A stretch of DNA of 64,000 bases from contig CAYQPQ010000002.1 in NCBI GenBank assembly GCA_964420045.1, forward strand, positions 5,203 through 69,202, given 5' to 3'. This stretch comes from GCA-016699975 sp964420045 (lineage in GTDB: Bacteria; Patescibacteriota; Minisyncoccia; Moranbacterales; UBA1568). Positions 25,301 through 32,165 of the stretch are shown here, one piece after another (positions within the stretch are counted from its first letter, which is position 1; the number at the start of each line of letters is the position of its first letter). The notes below the pieces were generated by a model that worked only from the letters and a program-made list of their open reading frames with translations, ran no database searches and was not told the origin of the DNA. Position numbers and translations under genes: made by a program.

Positions 25301-28276
25301 TGTTGTCCCGATAAGAATATCGCTCGACGAATCCGCAATCGACATCGAAATAGAGCGCGAATTATTCAGCGTACCGTCAATATACACACTCATCGTGGAG
25401 CCATTATACGTTGCGGCGACATGGTGCCAATTTGTATTAAAAGAACTCGTTGAAGACTGCAAGAAAGCATTGTTGCCAAACGACCAAACAGCCGCATCGG
25501 CATTCGCTGTATTTCCGGTGCCAGCATAAAACTTTCCTTTGTAGGCACTGAACGCGCCGACTTCTTCAATCGTCGACCCCCAACTTCCGTTCACGTTGTC
25601 ACCACCGGCTTGCGCCCACAACGATCCAGCATATCGCCACACCTCTCCGTCTCCGGCTGTCGTGCCCAGTCCCGCATAGAGCGCTCCGTTATAAACAGCG
25701 AGCGTTCGAACCCGCTCATAGGTTCCGCTTGACCAACTTCCACCAATATCGTCGCCTCCGATAAGCGTCCACGACGAGCCATCATATTTCCACACTTCCG
25801 CATCATCGGTCGATGTGCCAAGCCCCACATACAAAAACCCGGCGTACACAATCATACTGTCCACTTGTTCATAGGTACTGTTCGCCCAGCTCGAATTGAT
25901 ACCGTCCCCACCGACACGACTCCACGATGGAGTACCGTCACAATTGGCACACTCCCACACCTCGGCGTCGCCGGCGCTCGACCCCAAGCCGGCATAGAGC
26001 TTCCCAGCATGCACCCCGAGCGTTGTCACTCGTTCAAAATTCGTCGTCCAGCCGGAATACAGACTGTCGCCGCCAACCTTAGTCCACGTTGAACCATTCC
26101 ATCGCCATACTTCCGCGTCATTCGCGCTATTGCCCAAACCGGCGTAGAGGAATCCGCCGTATGACGCCAAAGAATTTACCTCTTCAAAGCCCGTTGTCCA
26201 GCCGGAATTGAGACTGTCTCCGCCGATTTGTTCCCATGTCGAGCCGTTCCAATGCCACACTTCCGCATCATTCGAACTCGACCCCAAGCCGGCATACAAT
26301 TCTCCTCCGTGCCCGATAAGACTCGTCACCGTTTCATAGGTATTCGCATCCCAACTCCCATTTACACCCTGACCACCGATAATGGTCCATGTCGTCCCAT
26401 CAAACTGCCACACCATAGCATTGCCGATAGTGGCGACGCCCGTTCCCGCATACAAATAGTCACCCGTCACGTTTAAAACCTCAACACTTCGGAGCCCACG
26501 AAATCCCCAGCTGAAATTCACATAATCACCTCCGATAAGCGTCCATGACGATCCGTTCCACGCCCATTCCTGTGCCGAAACCGTCGAACTCGAAGTACTC
26601 ACACCGGCATAGAGCGTCGATCCGGACACGGCAAGGGTACTTACAATAGTGTGTGTATTCGTAAAACTCCCATTCACGCCGTCGCCGCCGATTTTAGTCC
26701 AGGTTGATCCGTCAAAACTCCATACCTCATTGTCTCCGGCCGTTGAGCCAAGACCGGCATAGAGTGTTGTCCCGTCATTCACGATGGAGTACACCATTTC
26801 ATAGCTCGAACTGTCCCAGCTTGAATTTACGGTGTCGCCGCCGATCTTGCTCCATGTCGAGCCGTTCCATTTCCATACTTCTGCGTCGCCTGCCGTCGAG
26901 CCGAGACCAACATAGAGATTCCCGCCAAAATAGGTCATCGAGTAGACATATTCGAACGTCGTATCCCAACTTGAGTTCAGACTGTCGCCGCCGATCTTGC
27001 TCCATGTCGAGCCGTTCCATTTCCAGACTTCGGAATCCCCGGCTGTCAAACCCAGCCCGGCATACACGTTCGTACCGTCATTCACCAAGCTATATACGCC
27101 TTCGTAATTTGTCGTCCAGCCGGAATTCAAACTATCACCGCCGATCTTGCTCCATGTCGAGCCGTTCCATTTCCACACTTCGGCATCATTCGCGCCCGTC
27201 CCGAGACCAGCGTAGAGCTCCCCGCCAACAAACGTCAGCGCATTCACCGCCTCAAACGTATTAATCTGCCAGCTTGAATTGAGCGCATCGCCGCCGATCT
27301 TGCTCCATGTCGAGCCGTTCCACTTCCACACCTCGGCATCGCCCGTTCCACTTCCCAGTCCGACATAGAGATTCGTGCCGTCATTCGCCATGACATACAC
27401 CGCCTCAAACGTATTGATTGCCCAGCAATTGTTCAGTCCGTCTCCGCCGATCTGCGTCCATCTCGTTCCGTTCCATTTCCACACTTCGGCGTCGCCCGTT
27501 CCGTTTCCCGTCCCGACATAGAGATTCCCATCGAGAACATTCGACGATTCGATAGTCGGATTTCCGTTCAAATCCCAACTTCCGTTAATATCGTTCCCCG
27601 CCTGCTGCGTCCATCCGGATGCCGAATCATTCGCCAGCTCATAGGTGAGCTTGCCCGTCTCATTGTCGTAGTACAACTGATAGTCGCCCTTATCGACAAT
27701 ACCCTGCCGTTGAGAATGGCTTCCCGCCGAAAAAGCCGAGGAAAATTTCGTCCACGCTTCAATCGTATTCGCCTGGGACAAAGAATTTGCCGTCGAATCC
27801 GGAACCGACGCAAAAGCTGTCGTTCCGTTGAGCGAGAGCGCATTGTTTAGATTCCCCGAAACAAAGCTTCCTCCCGATACCGTCGCGTGATTCGCATTCG
27901 ACGAACTATCATTGGCCGTCGACCCGCTCGATTCGTCGAAATGATAGAGTGCTACCGTATCGCTATCGTCCGCATAGTTCTTCACCGAAAGCCGCGATTC
28001 CGTATTCGAACTATCGAGAGTCACTCCACTCGAAGCAACATAGTCACTCGGCGTTGCAAAATTCCATGCTTCACCAATCTCCCCGTCAGCGAAAATACTG
28101 TGGATCCGACCCGAAAAGAACAGAAACGCGCCCGCCGCCACACAAGCGGACAAGACAGATAGACCGATGTATCTCGGCTTCAGACTCCAAAAAATTCGAG
28201 CTATCCGAAGCAGGAATCGCCCAAAGAAAACTCCGATCGATATGAGGAGTCGATAGAAATGGTTGTGTTTTTGCAT
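22340..28276 (-). CDS. Giant LamG/propeller-repeat/FN3 surface protein
   Basis: A 1978-residue protein. One membrane segment near 40-62 is followed by the first half of a LamG-like jellyroll (about 109-215; VALYHFDESSG to GKLTYELA). Then come 14 repeats of about 48-50 residues (about 217-932), each with LYAGLG...DAEVWKWNGSTWSKIGGD and a following NSSW, probably forming propeller blades. The second LamG half follows (about 932-1020; NTNWHHVAATYNGS to DELRISSVART), and then about eight FN3-like domains to the C-terminus. Likely an adhesin or glycan-binding surface protein; ligand unknown. It is first in an operon with an ABC ATPase and permease. Confidence 0.88.
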   Translation of the reverse strand: MQKHNHFYRLLISIGVFFGRFLLRIARIFWSLKPRYIGLSVLSACVAAGAFLFFSGRIHSIFADGEIGEAWNFATPSDYVASSGVTLDSSNTESRLSVKNYADDSDTVALYHFDESSGSTANDSSSNANHATVSGGSFVSGNLNNALSLNGTTAFASVPDSTANSLSQANTIEAWTKFSSAFSAGSHSQRQGIVDKGDYQLYYDNETGKLTYELANDSASGWTQQAGNDINGSWDLNGNPTIESSNVLDGNLYVGTGNGTGDAEVWKWNGTRWTQIGGDGLNNCWAINTFEAVYVMANDGTNLYVGLGSGTGDAEVWKWNGSTWSKIGGDALNSSWQINTFEAVNALTFVGGELYAGLGTGANDAEVWKWNGSTWSKIGGDSLNSGWTTNYEGVYSLVNDGTNVYAGLGLTAGDSEVWKWNGSTWSKIGGDSLNSSWDTTFEYVYSMTYFGGNLYVGLGSTAGDAEVWKWNGSTWSKIGGDTVNSSWDSSSYEMVYSIVNDGTTLYAGLGSTAGDNEVWSFDGSTWTKIGGDGVNGSFTNTHTIVSTLAVSGSTLYAGVSTSSSTVSAQEWAWNGSSWTLIGGDYVNFSWGFRGLRSVEVLNVTGDYLYAGTGVATIGNAMVWQFDGTTWTIIGGQGVNGSWDANTYETVTSLIGHGGELYAGLGSSSNDAEVWHWNGSTWEQIGGDSLNSGWTTGFEEVNSLASYGGFLYAGLGNSANDAEVWRWNGSTWTKVGGDSLYSGWTTNFERVTTLGVHAGKLYAGLGSSAGDAEVWECANCDGTPSWSRVGGDGINSSWANSTYEQVDSMIVYAGFLYVGLGTSTDDAEVWKYDGSSWTLIGGDDIGGSWSSGTYERVRTLAVYNGALYAGLGTTAGDGEVWRYAGSLWAQAGGDNVNGSWGSTIEEVGAFSAYKGKFYAGTGNTANADAAVWSFGNNAFLQSSTSSFNTNWHHVAATYNGSTMSVYIDGTLNNSRSISMSIADSSSDILIGTTYAGREYGKPEGFFQGSLDELRISSVARTSFQSTPYSNGYETVTLASAVHTSGVKKWDSFVADEDAPGNIAYRLSSDGGSTWQYWSGSAWATSSGYAQSNDASTISTNIPTFPAGSGGLLWQAVLLGNGNELVRLNSVTLTATADLAAPTWSGTPTLAAKNASGGLTDLTTGTWYSYSAPYFEWSAAADTGGSGVAGYYVYFGTSASAEPTTQGDFQAGNSYTATVDTDGNALVSGQKYYLIVKAKDVAQNTSVTFPVAFSYWLDSTAPTNPLGVTAAPAVYSPDNDFSFLWSAGTDGNGNPSTNSMIAGYQYQIAATVASDGWSSTTTALQVDIADAAYQTGENFFYLRTIDVAGNVSASNVRTSFYYAGAGPTAPQNVQAIPATNTANSFAFTWDPPFSFSGDASDLTYCYTVNAVPSEDACTFTASGVESVAASAFATQKGTNTFYVVAKNPEDLGGVINYGAYETVEFVADTSAPGIPLNTDIADVSVKNTESWKLAVSWEAPADIGSGVDSYQIYHSLSESGTYTKVASTSGIAFVDTGLTQALHYYKIRACDSVNNCGAFSEIVSAYPTGKYTEAAGLASGPSVSLITTKSATIGWSTDRASDSKVQYGKGSGDYYSEEPSNSEQVTDHEIKLSNLSPGTTYHYRARWTDEDGNTGLSGEKSFKTDPAPTVIDPNLKSAGLSSAILEFTARGASKVKIYYGLTEAFGLVKEISTSTSETTYTTSLEDLLDGTKYYYKINTVDSEEEEYEGNTLSFETLPRPKIEEVRIQQVKGTAQTVLLISWKTNTETSSIVTYVPEGNAGDAKDEVDAKMVAGEHRILLRDLLPQTSYSLVVRGRDNFGNEAKSDALQFTTATDTRAPQIIDANVEGLIVKSSDGSQGEAEAQLVITWTTDESATSQVEYGEGTGSVYPQKTQEDASLVSNHTVVISKLTPSKVYHLRVLSKDKAGNVGESIDIVSIAPKATENALDIVFSSLKSIFGQ
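25480..27625 (-). repeat. 14 tandem coding repeats of ~145-150 bp
   Basis: DNA repeats encoding the propeller-like units of the surface protein. Several neighbours share long identical stretches (for example CTTGCTCCATGTCGAGCCGT recurs at about 26847, 26997, 27147 and 27299), which points to recent duplication or gene conversion among the N-terminal copies, while the last copies are more diverged. Confidence 0.85.
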
Positions 28277-28328
28277 AATACCCAAACAGCGGAAACTTCC
28301 CGCAGATGGAGAACCTTTTGTTCTTTAA

Positions 28329-28358
28329 ATTGTACATCAATTCGAAGAAAATTCATAA
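28329..28358 (-). promoter_or_regulatory. Candidate promoter of the giant surface-protein operon
   Basis: Minus-strand TACAAT (28329-28334) with a weak TTATGA 18 bp upstream (28353-28358). Start would be about 50 nt before ATG 28276. Confidence 0.4.
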
Positions 28359-28373
28359 CGAAGAAATGCTCGC

Positions 28374-28401
28374 TTGCCCGAATACAGGTTCATGCTAGAG
28401 T
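28374..28401 (+). promoter_or_regulatory. Promoter of smpB
   Basis: TTGCCC (28374-28379) and TAGAGT (28396-28401) with 16 bp between and TGC before the -10. ATG follows at 28422. Confidence 0.55.
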
Positions 28402-28421
28402 AAAGAAAATACCTCAATGCC

Positions 28422-28865
28422 ATGCCAACTCTCGCCTACAACAAACGAGCACGATTCGACTACGAAATCCTCGAGACACTAGAAGCGGGCATCTCCCTCC
28501 TCGGACACGAAGTCAAATCGATCAAAACCGGACACGTGAGTCTCCAGGGGAGTTTCGTAACCATTCACGGCGACGATATCATGCTCACTAATGCCCTTAT
28601 CCCCTTCTACCCCTTTGCGGGCGACCCCTCAAGCTATAATCCCACGCGTCCGCGCCGCCTCCTTATCAAAAAGAACGAGTCCAAGCGACTTATCGGAAAA
28701 GTACGAACAAACGGCTTGACACTCATTCCGCTTCGGGTCTATACTAAGAGACACCTCGTAAAGGTCGAGTTTGCTTTGGCAAAGGGAAAGAAGGAATACG
28801 ACAAGCGCGCCACTACCAAAAAGCGCGAAGCCAACCGCAAGATAGCCCGAGCCATGAAAAGCTAG
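28422..28865 (+). CDS. smpB: SsrA-binding protein SmpB
   Basis: A 147-residue tmRNA partner that delivers tmRNA to stalled ribosomes. The OB-fold core with GISLLGHEVKSIKTG, the loop NPTRPRRLL and the basic C-tail KKEYDKRATTKKREANRKIARAMKS region are all as in the family. It lies immediately upstream of ssrA, a common linkage. Confidence 0.97.
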   Translation: MPTLAYNKRARFDYEILETLEAGISLLGHEVKSIKTGHVSLQGSFVTIHGDDIMLTNALIPFYPFAGDPSSYNPTRPRRLLIKKNESKRLIGKVRTNGLTLIPLRVYTKRHLVKVEFALAKGKKEYDKRATTKKREANRKIARAMKS

Positions 28866-28869
28866 AATA

Positions 28870-28909
28870 TCCCGCCCGCAAATACTCCTGATGTTCGGGA
28901 TACGGGCGG
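28870..28909 (+). repeat. GC-rich hairpin between smpB and ssrA
   Basis: TCCCGCCCG and CGGGCGGG flank a ~25-nt loop that itself contains TTCGGGAT. The 3' arm runs into the first bases of ssrA. The arms resemble those of the palindromic repeat at 35033. It may terminate smpB transcription or mark the processing site for the tmRNA 5' end. Confidence 0.5.
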
Positions 28910-29302
28910 GGTTGTCTAGACTCGACAGGATGCACTTTGAAAATACGCAAGCCGATTATGAAGGTGATATCGCTAATCTCCCCTTCACGATGATATCTGC
29001 AAAATTCATCACAAAGGCAAAGCAAGCCTTCGCGCAAGCGTTCCAGCCTGCTTTCGCTTCCGCTCTCGCCTAATTTCGGCAAGAGCCATCGGACTCCCAA
29101 CTCCCGATAGGGAATGTTCCGGTGTCATATCTTCGGGAAAGCCCCCTGCTCTCGCTTTATGGAGTAGCGGTCGCTTCTGCACATGAGGCACGCCGACCCG
29201 TTTTCGCACGCTTCTACGGTCCGGCGCACACCAAGCGCGCTATGCTTGTAGACTATTTTTGAAACTCATCACTGGACATGGGTGCAATTCCCATCAACTC
29301 CA
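28908..29302 (+). ncRNA. ssrA: Transfer-messenger RNA (tmRNA)
   Basis: The 5' end GGGGTTGTCTAGACTCGACAGG and the 3' end ATGGGTGCAATTCCCAT-CAACTCCA form the tRNA-like half: GGGGTTG pairs with CAACTCC and the T arm is intact. CCA is not encoded. Placing the resume codon at GCA 28999 (about nt 92, as in well-studied tmRNAs) gives a 24-residue tag ending FQPAFASALA with TAA at 29071-29073; an in-frame GCT at 28972 is a less likely alternative. The rest folds into helices and pseudoknots not worked out here. Confidence 0.93.
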
Positions 29303-29354
29303 CTAGAAACAAACTTCAACCACCAATGCCCAACGTATACAACCGACGATTTCT

Positions 29355-29363
29355 GGAGGTGAT
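29355..29363 (+). promoter_or_regulatory. Consensus ribosome-binding site in the infC leader
   Basis: GGAGGTGAT is a near-perfect anti-SD match, but it lies 44 nt before the conserved ATG of infC. The nearest in-frame start is TTG 29375 (11 nt away), which would add 11 residues. It may belong to that start or to a regulatory leader. Confidence 0.5.
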
Positions 29364-29407
29364 ATTCGTATCGGTTGTGCGTTGTGAGTTGTGAGTTGCC
29401 ACGTATC

Positions 29408-29956
29408 ATGCGCAGACGTCGTTACCGAAGACCACAACCGAAAGTCGTCGAACTTCCCAAGGCGCGCGTCAATGAGCATATTCGAGTGCCATTTGTGTTT
29501 GTCGTCGACGCGGACGGGACCGTCACTGAAAACATGCCCATCGAACAAGCTATCGCTCGCGCCAAAGAGCAAGAGCTCGATCTCGTCGAAGTGTCTCCAA
29601 AAGCAACACCACCGGTGTGTAAGATCCTTGACTACGGAAAATACCTCTACGCCGAGGGAAAGAAAGAGCAGAAAGCAAAGAGCAAACAAAAGAAAGTCGA
29701 AACAAAAGGCATCCGCCTCCGTCTTCGAACCGACACGCATGACCTCAATTTCAAACGAGCGCAAGCGGAAAAATTCCTCACGCGAGGACACAAGGTCAAA
29801 ATAGAGATCGTACTCCGCGGACGAGAAAAAGCGCTCCCGGAAAAGGCACGGGATGCACTGCGAGAATTTTTCAACAGCATAAAGGCGCCATTTGGCATCG
29901 AAGAAGATATCAAACGCTTCCCCAATGGTTTTCACATCATTATCGCCCCCAAATAA
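29408..29956 (+). CDS. infC: Translation initiation factor IF-3
   Basis: A 182-residue IF-3. The N-domain has VRVNEHIR-like PKARVNEHIRVPFVFVVDADG and DLVEVSPKATPPVCKILDYGKY; the C-domain has KGIRLRLRTDTHDLNFK and HKVKIEIVLRGREKA. IF-3 checks the initiator tRNA and keeps subunits apart. First gene of the infC-rpmI-rplT operon. Start is chosen at ATG 29408 (MRRRRYRRPQPK); the strong ribosome site further upstream leaves TTG 29375 or GTG 29384 possible. Confidence 0.95.
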   Translation: MRRRRYRRPQPKVVELPKARVNEHIRVPFVFVVDADGTVTENMPIEQAIARAKEQELDLVEVSPKATPPVCKILDYGKYLYAEGKKEQKAKSKQKKVETKGIRLRLRTDTHDLNFKRAQAEKFLTRGHKVKIEIVLRGREKALPEKARDALREFFNSIKAPFGIEEDIKRFPNGFHIIIAPK

Positions 29957-29965
29957 GTAAACCCT

Positions 29966-30160
29966 ATGAAGCAAAAGACTCGGAAATCCGTTGCTAAGAA
30001 AGTTCAGGTTACCAAGAGTGGAAAGGTGATTCGACGCACGACCAAGCAAAATCACTACAATCTCCGCGAAACCAAAGAATCCAAACGAGCCAAGCGTCGG
30101 GATATCACCATGACCGGAAAAGACGCTAAGAATATCAAAGCCGCCCTCCCCTACGCTTAA
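29966..30160 (+). CDS. rpmI: 50S ribosomal protein L35
   Basis: A 64-residue basic protein with the L35 pattern (KTRKSVAKKVQVTKSGKV, then RRTTKQNHYNLRETKESKRAKRR). Starts 9 bp after infC. Normal family length. Confidence 0.95.
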   Translation: MKQKTRKSVAKKVQVTKSGKVIRRTTKQNHYNLRETKESKRAKRRDITMTGKDAKNIKAALPYA

Positions 30161-30180
30161 GAAACTGATCGATTTGAATG

Positions 30181-30295
30181 TTTCTCCGGAAAAAATTCTT
30201 TTTTGCAGCTTTCCTTGCCCGAATTGCTACGCAAAACGTTGCGGGCAGGCGTACGAAGTGTAAGACAAGCGAAAAAAGAATTTTTTCCGGAGAAA
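30181..30295. repeat. Inverted-repeat element between rpmI and rplT
   Basis: The arms TTTCTCCGGAAAAAATTCTTTTTT (24 bp: 30181-30204) and their exact reverse complement (30272-30295) enclose 67 bp. Inside lies a second palindrome (30216-30247) of the GCCCGCAACG...TGCGTAGCA family. No coding potential. The element splits a normally tight ribosomal operon and would fold into a long hairpin in the mRNA. Confidence 0.85.
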
Positions 30296-30360
30296 CAGGC
30301 ATCTTTAGACAAATCTCAACAGATCACACTGCAAGCAAATAACTTCTAGAGAGAACCATT

Positions 30361-30705
30361 ATGCCAAGAGTCAAGCGCGGCGTCACTGCCAATAAACGAA
30401 GAAAAAATGTCCTCAAGATGGCGGAGGGTTTCCGATGGCGCCGAAAAACGAACTATCGCGCCGCCAAAGAGGCCATCATGAAAGCGGGCAAATATGCCTA
30501 TCGAGACCGCCGCGCCAAAAAGCGATCATTCCGCAGTCTCTGGATCGTCCGCCTCAATAATGCTCTGCGCGAGCACGGACTCACCTATGCTCGGTTCATC
30601 GATATCGAAAAAAAGAAGAATATCGAACTCGACCGAAAAGTGCTCTCCGAACTCGCCGTACAACACCCCGATATCTTCAAGACATTCGTCGCTTCCGTCA
30701 AATAG
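30361..30705 (+). CDS. rplT: 50S ribosomal protein L20
   Basis: A 114-residue L20 that binds 23S rRNA early in assembly and often represses its own operon. Motifs: PRVKRGVTANKRRKNVLK, FRWRRKTNYRAAKEAIMKA and the globular C-domain DRKVLSELAVQHPDIFKTFV. It lies 200 bp after rpmI because of the intervening palindromic element. Confidence 0.96.
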   Translation: MPRVKRGVTANKRRKNVLKMAEGFRWRRKTNYRAAKEAIMKAGKYAYRDRRAKKRSFRSLWIVRLNNALREHGLTYARFIDIEKKKNIELDRKVLSELAVQHPDIFKTFVASVK

Positions 30706-30754
30706 GAGAAATTTCACAAAGACTTTGTCTTGCGACTTCAAAAAGACTTCATCG

Positions 30755-30782
30755 AAAAACACCCGGAATTCGGGTGTTTTTC
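30755..30782 (+). terminator. Terminator of infC-rpmI-rplT
   Basis: AAAAACACCCG, a GAATT-centred loop and CGGGTGTTTTT, followed by CTT. Located 50 bp after rplT. Confidence 0.85.
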
Positions 30783-30818
30783 TTGTATCTTTCCTGCCGC
30801 TGTCCCAATTCACCTGAA

Positions 30819-31262
30819 TTACTTTCGCAAGCTCCCCTTCTGATGTTGCCAATGTCGGAGCATTCCCAACGAAAAAACCAGAGCAAGAAAAATTCCGAAA
30901 GCATCGATAACAATGTCGGAAACTCTACCCTGTCGCCCGGTCACAAAGAGCTGATGAGCCTCATCAGATATAGCGAAAGGCAATGAAAGCAAGAGCATGC
31001 CCGCAGCTGCTATATGAGAGTTCCGAGGAAACCCATGATCGAAGAGTCGAAAAGAAAGCACTCCGAGAATAAAATACTCGGCAACATGCGCACCTTTTCG
31101 CAGAAGCAAATAGGGCAAGGAAATATGTTGTCCAGCAACACCGAGACTTGGCTGGTCGGAAAGTAAGAAGATCACCATCATCCACACCAAAACAGGAACC
31201 GCGTAACAGTAGAAAGACATGCTGAACCGCGCCAATCGGTCTAATGAAAAAACGTTTTTCAT
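30819..31262 (-). CDS. VanZ-family membrane protein
   Basis: A 147-residue protein with four hydrophobic segments and VanZ motifs: FLLSDQPS, LRKGAHVAEYFILGVL, and DEAHQLFVTGRQGRVSDIVID. VanZ-like proteins are linked to glycopeptide tolerance and surface stress, but the biochemical role is unclear. ATG 31262 overlaps the TGA of the upstream 39-residue ORF (ATGA), so translation is probably coupled. Confidence 0.88.
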   Translation of the reverse strand: MKNVFSLDRLARFSMSFYCYAVPVLVWMMVIFLLSDQPSLGVAGQHISLPYLLLRKGAHVAEYFILGVLSFRLFDHGFPRNSHIAAAGMLLLSLPFAISDEAHQLFVTGRQGRVSDIVIDAFGIFLALVFSLGMLRHWQHQKGSLRK

Positions 31263-31378
31263 TTTGGGCTCTTGGAACGATTGGAAAGCTCTCTCAAGAG
31301 AACGCCAAGTGCGAAAAACGGGAGCCACAGCCAGAGCGTCTTCTTGAGAAATTTTTCGAGAAACTGACTCATATTCAT
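31259..31378 (-). CDS. 39-residue membrane microprotein coupled to the VanZ gene
   Basis: The ORF starts ATG 31378 (or the second ATG at 31372) and reads MNMSQFLEKFLKKTLWLWL, then PFFALGVLLRELSNR and a short basic tail. One amphipathic N-helix and one membrane segment are visible. Its stop shares bases with the VanZ start, and it begins 21 bp after the HAD gene, so all three are likely one transcript. No family is recognised and no clear ribosome site is seen. Confidence 0.55.
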   Translation of the reverse strand: MNMSQFLEKFLKKTLWLWLPFFALGVLLRELSNRSKSPK

Positions 31379-31399
31379 GAAAAGCAAAATACCAAATGT

Positions 31400-32134
31400 C
31401 TATTTATGCAAAGGAAGCGCATGATAACATCGCGGATCTATTTCGTACACCACATCTTTTTTCTCTACGACAATGCGCCACTGCTTTTCTTCCGCTGCCG
31501 CTTTGAGGTTTTCATTCGGATTGAAGGCGATCGGATGAGCAACTAATTCCAAGAATTTTATATCAGATTCGGTATCGCCAATACCATACGAGTCCGCAAA
31601 CGACACATTGTACTCCTTGAAAAGCTTTCGCGCCGCCGTCCCCTTGTCTCGACTTGGTTCATACGAAGCTATACCGGTATACCGACCGTCGTCGCCCACT
31701 TCATATACACTCCCGATAACCGTGTCGAAATGAAGATAATCTCGGTTATACGCTTCAACAATCTCAAGAGGCGATCCGGAAATAGCAAAGAGCAGGTATC
31801 CGTCATCGCGAAGTTTTGTAATGAGATTCTCGGCAAATATATAGGTCTGCCGCTCTCGAAATGGCACGACACTCTCTGCCGCACGTGCCACGTCTTGCGG
31901 TGTGCATCCCCGCAAGAACCGCGCATAGAGATCAATAAGAGCCAAACGGTAATCCTCATAGGTCCCCGTATGCGCGAGCCACTTTGAGTACAGATCAACC
32001 AGCGTCTTCCGCACATGTGATGGAAAAATATGCAGCCACGAAAGTTCATTGATAAGCTCGAAATGAAGATTCTTCCGAAATATTGTCCCATCTATATCGA
32101 AAATAGCCGCTCGAGTTTTTGGAGGTGTTCCCAT
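31400..32134 (-). CDS. HAD-superfamily IB hydrolase (SerB-like phosphatase)
   Basis: A 244-residue enzyme with HAD motif I AIFDIDGTIF (nucleophile and acid Asp about 13 and 15), a helical cap (about 25-95), motif II LFAISGSP, a conserved Lys in SRDKGTA, and motif IV YGIGDTESDIKFL. Subfamily IB enzymes dephosphorylate small molecules such as phosphoserine or phospholipid precursors; the substrate here is not known. The next gene leftward is the membrane microprotein. Confidence 0.9.
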   Translation of the reverse strand: MGTPPKTRAAIFDIDGTIFRKNLHFELINELSWLHIFPSHVRKTLVDLYSKWLAHTGTYEDYRLALIDLYARFLRGCTPQDVARAAESVVPFRERQTYIFAENLITKLRDDGYLLFAISGSPLEIVEAYNRDYLHFDTVIGSVYEVGDDGRYTGIASYEPSRDKGTAARKLFKEYNVSFADSYGIGDTESDIKFLELVAHPIAFNPNENLKAAAEEKQWRIVVEKKDVVYEIDPRCYHALPLHK

Positions 32135-32165
32135 AAGAGAAGTATATCGGCTTCAACACTGACGG

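Noticed and set aside
25480..27625. Regular ~148-bp DNA repeats that look like an array
   Set aside because: They are coding repeats of one open reading frame, without short direct repeats and unique spacers, so not CRISPR.
29303..30055. 250-codon leftward open frame
   Set aside because: Antisense to infC, with shadow composition.
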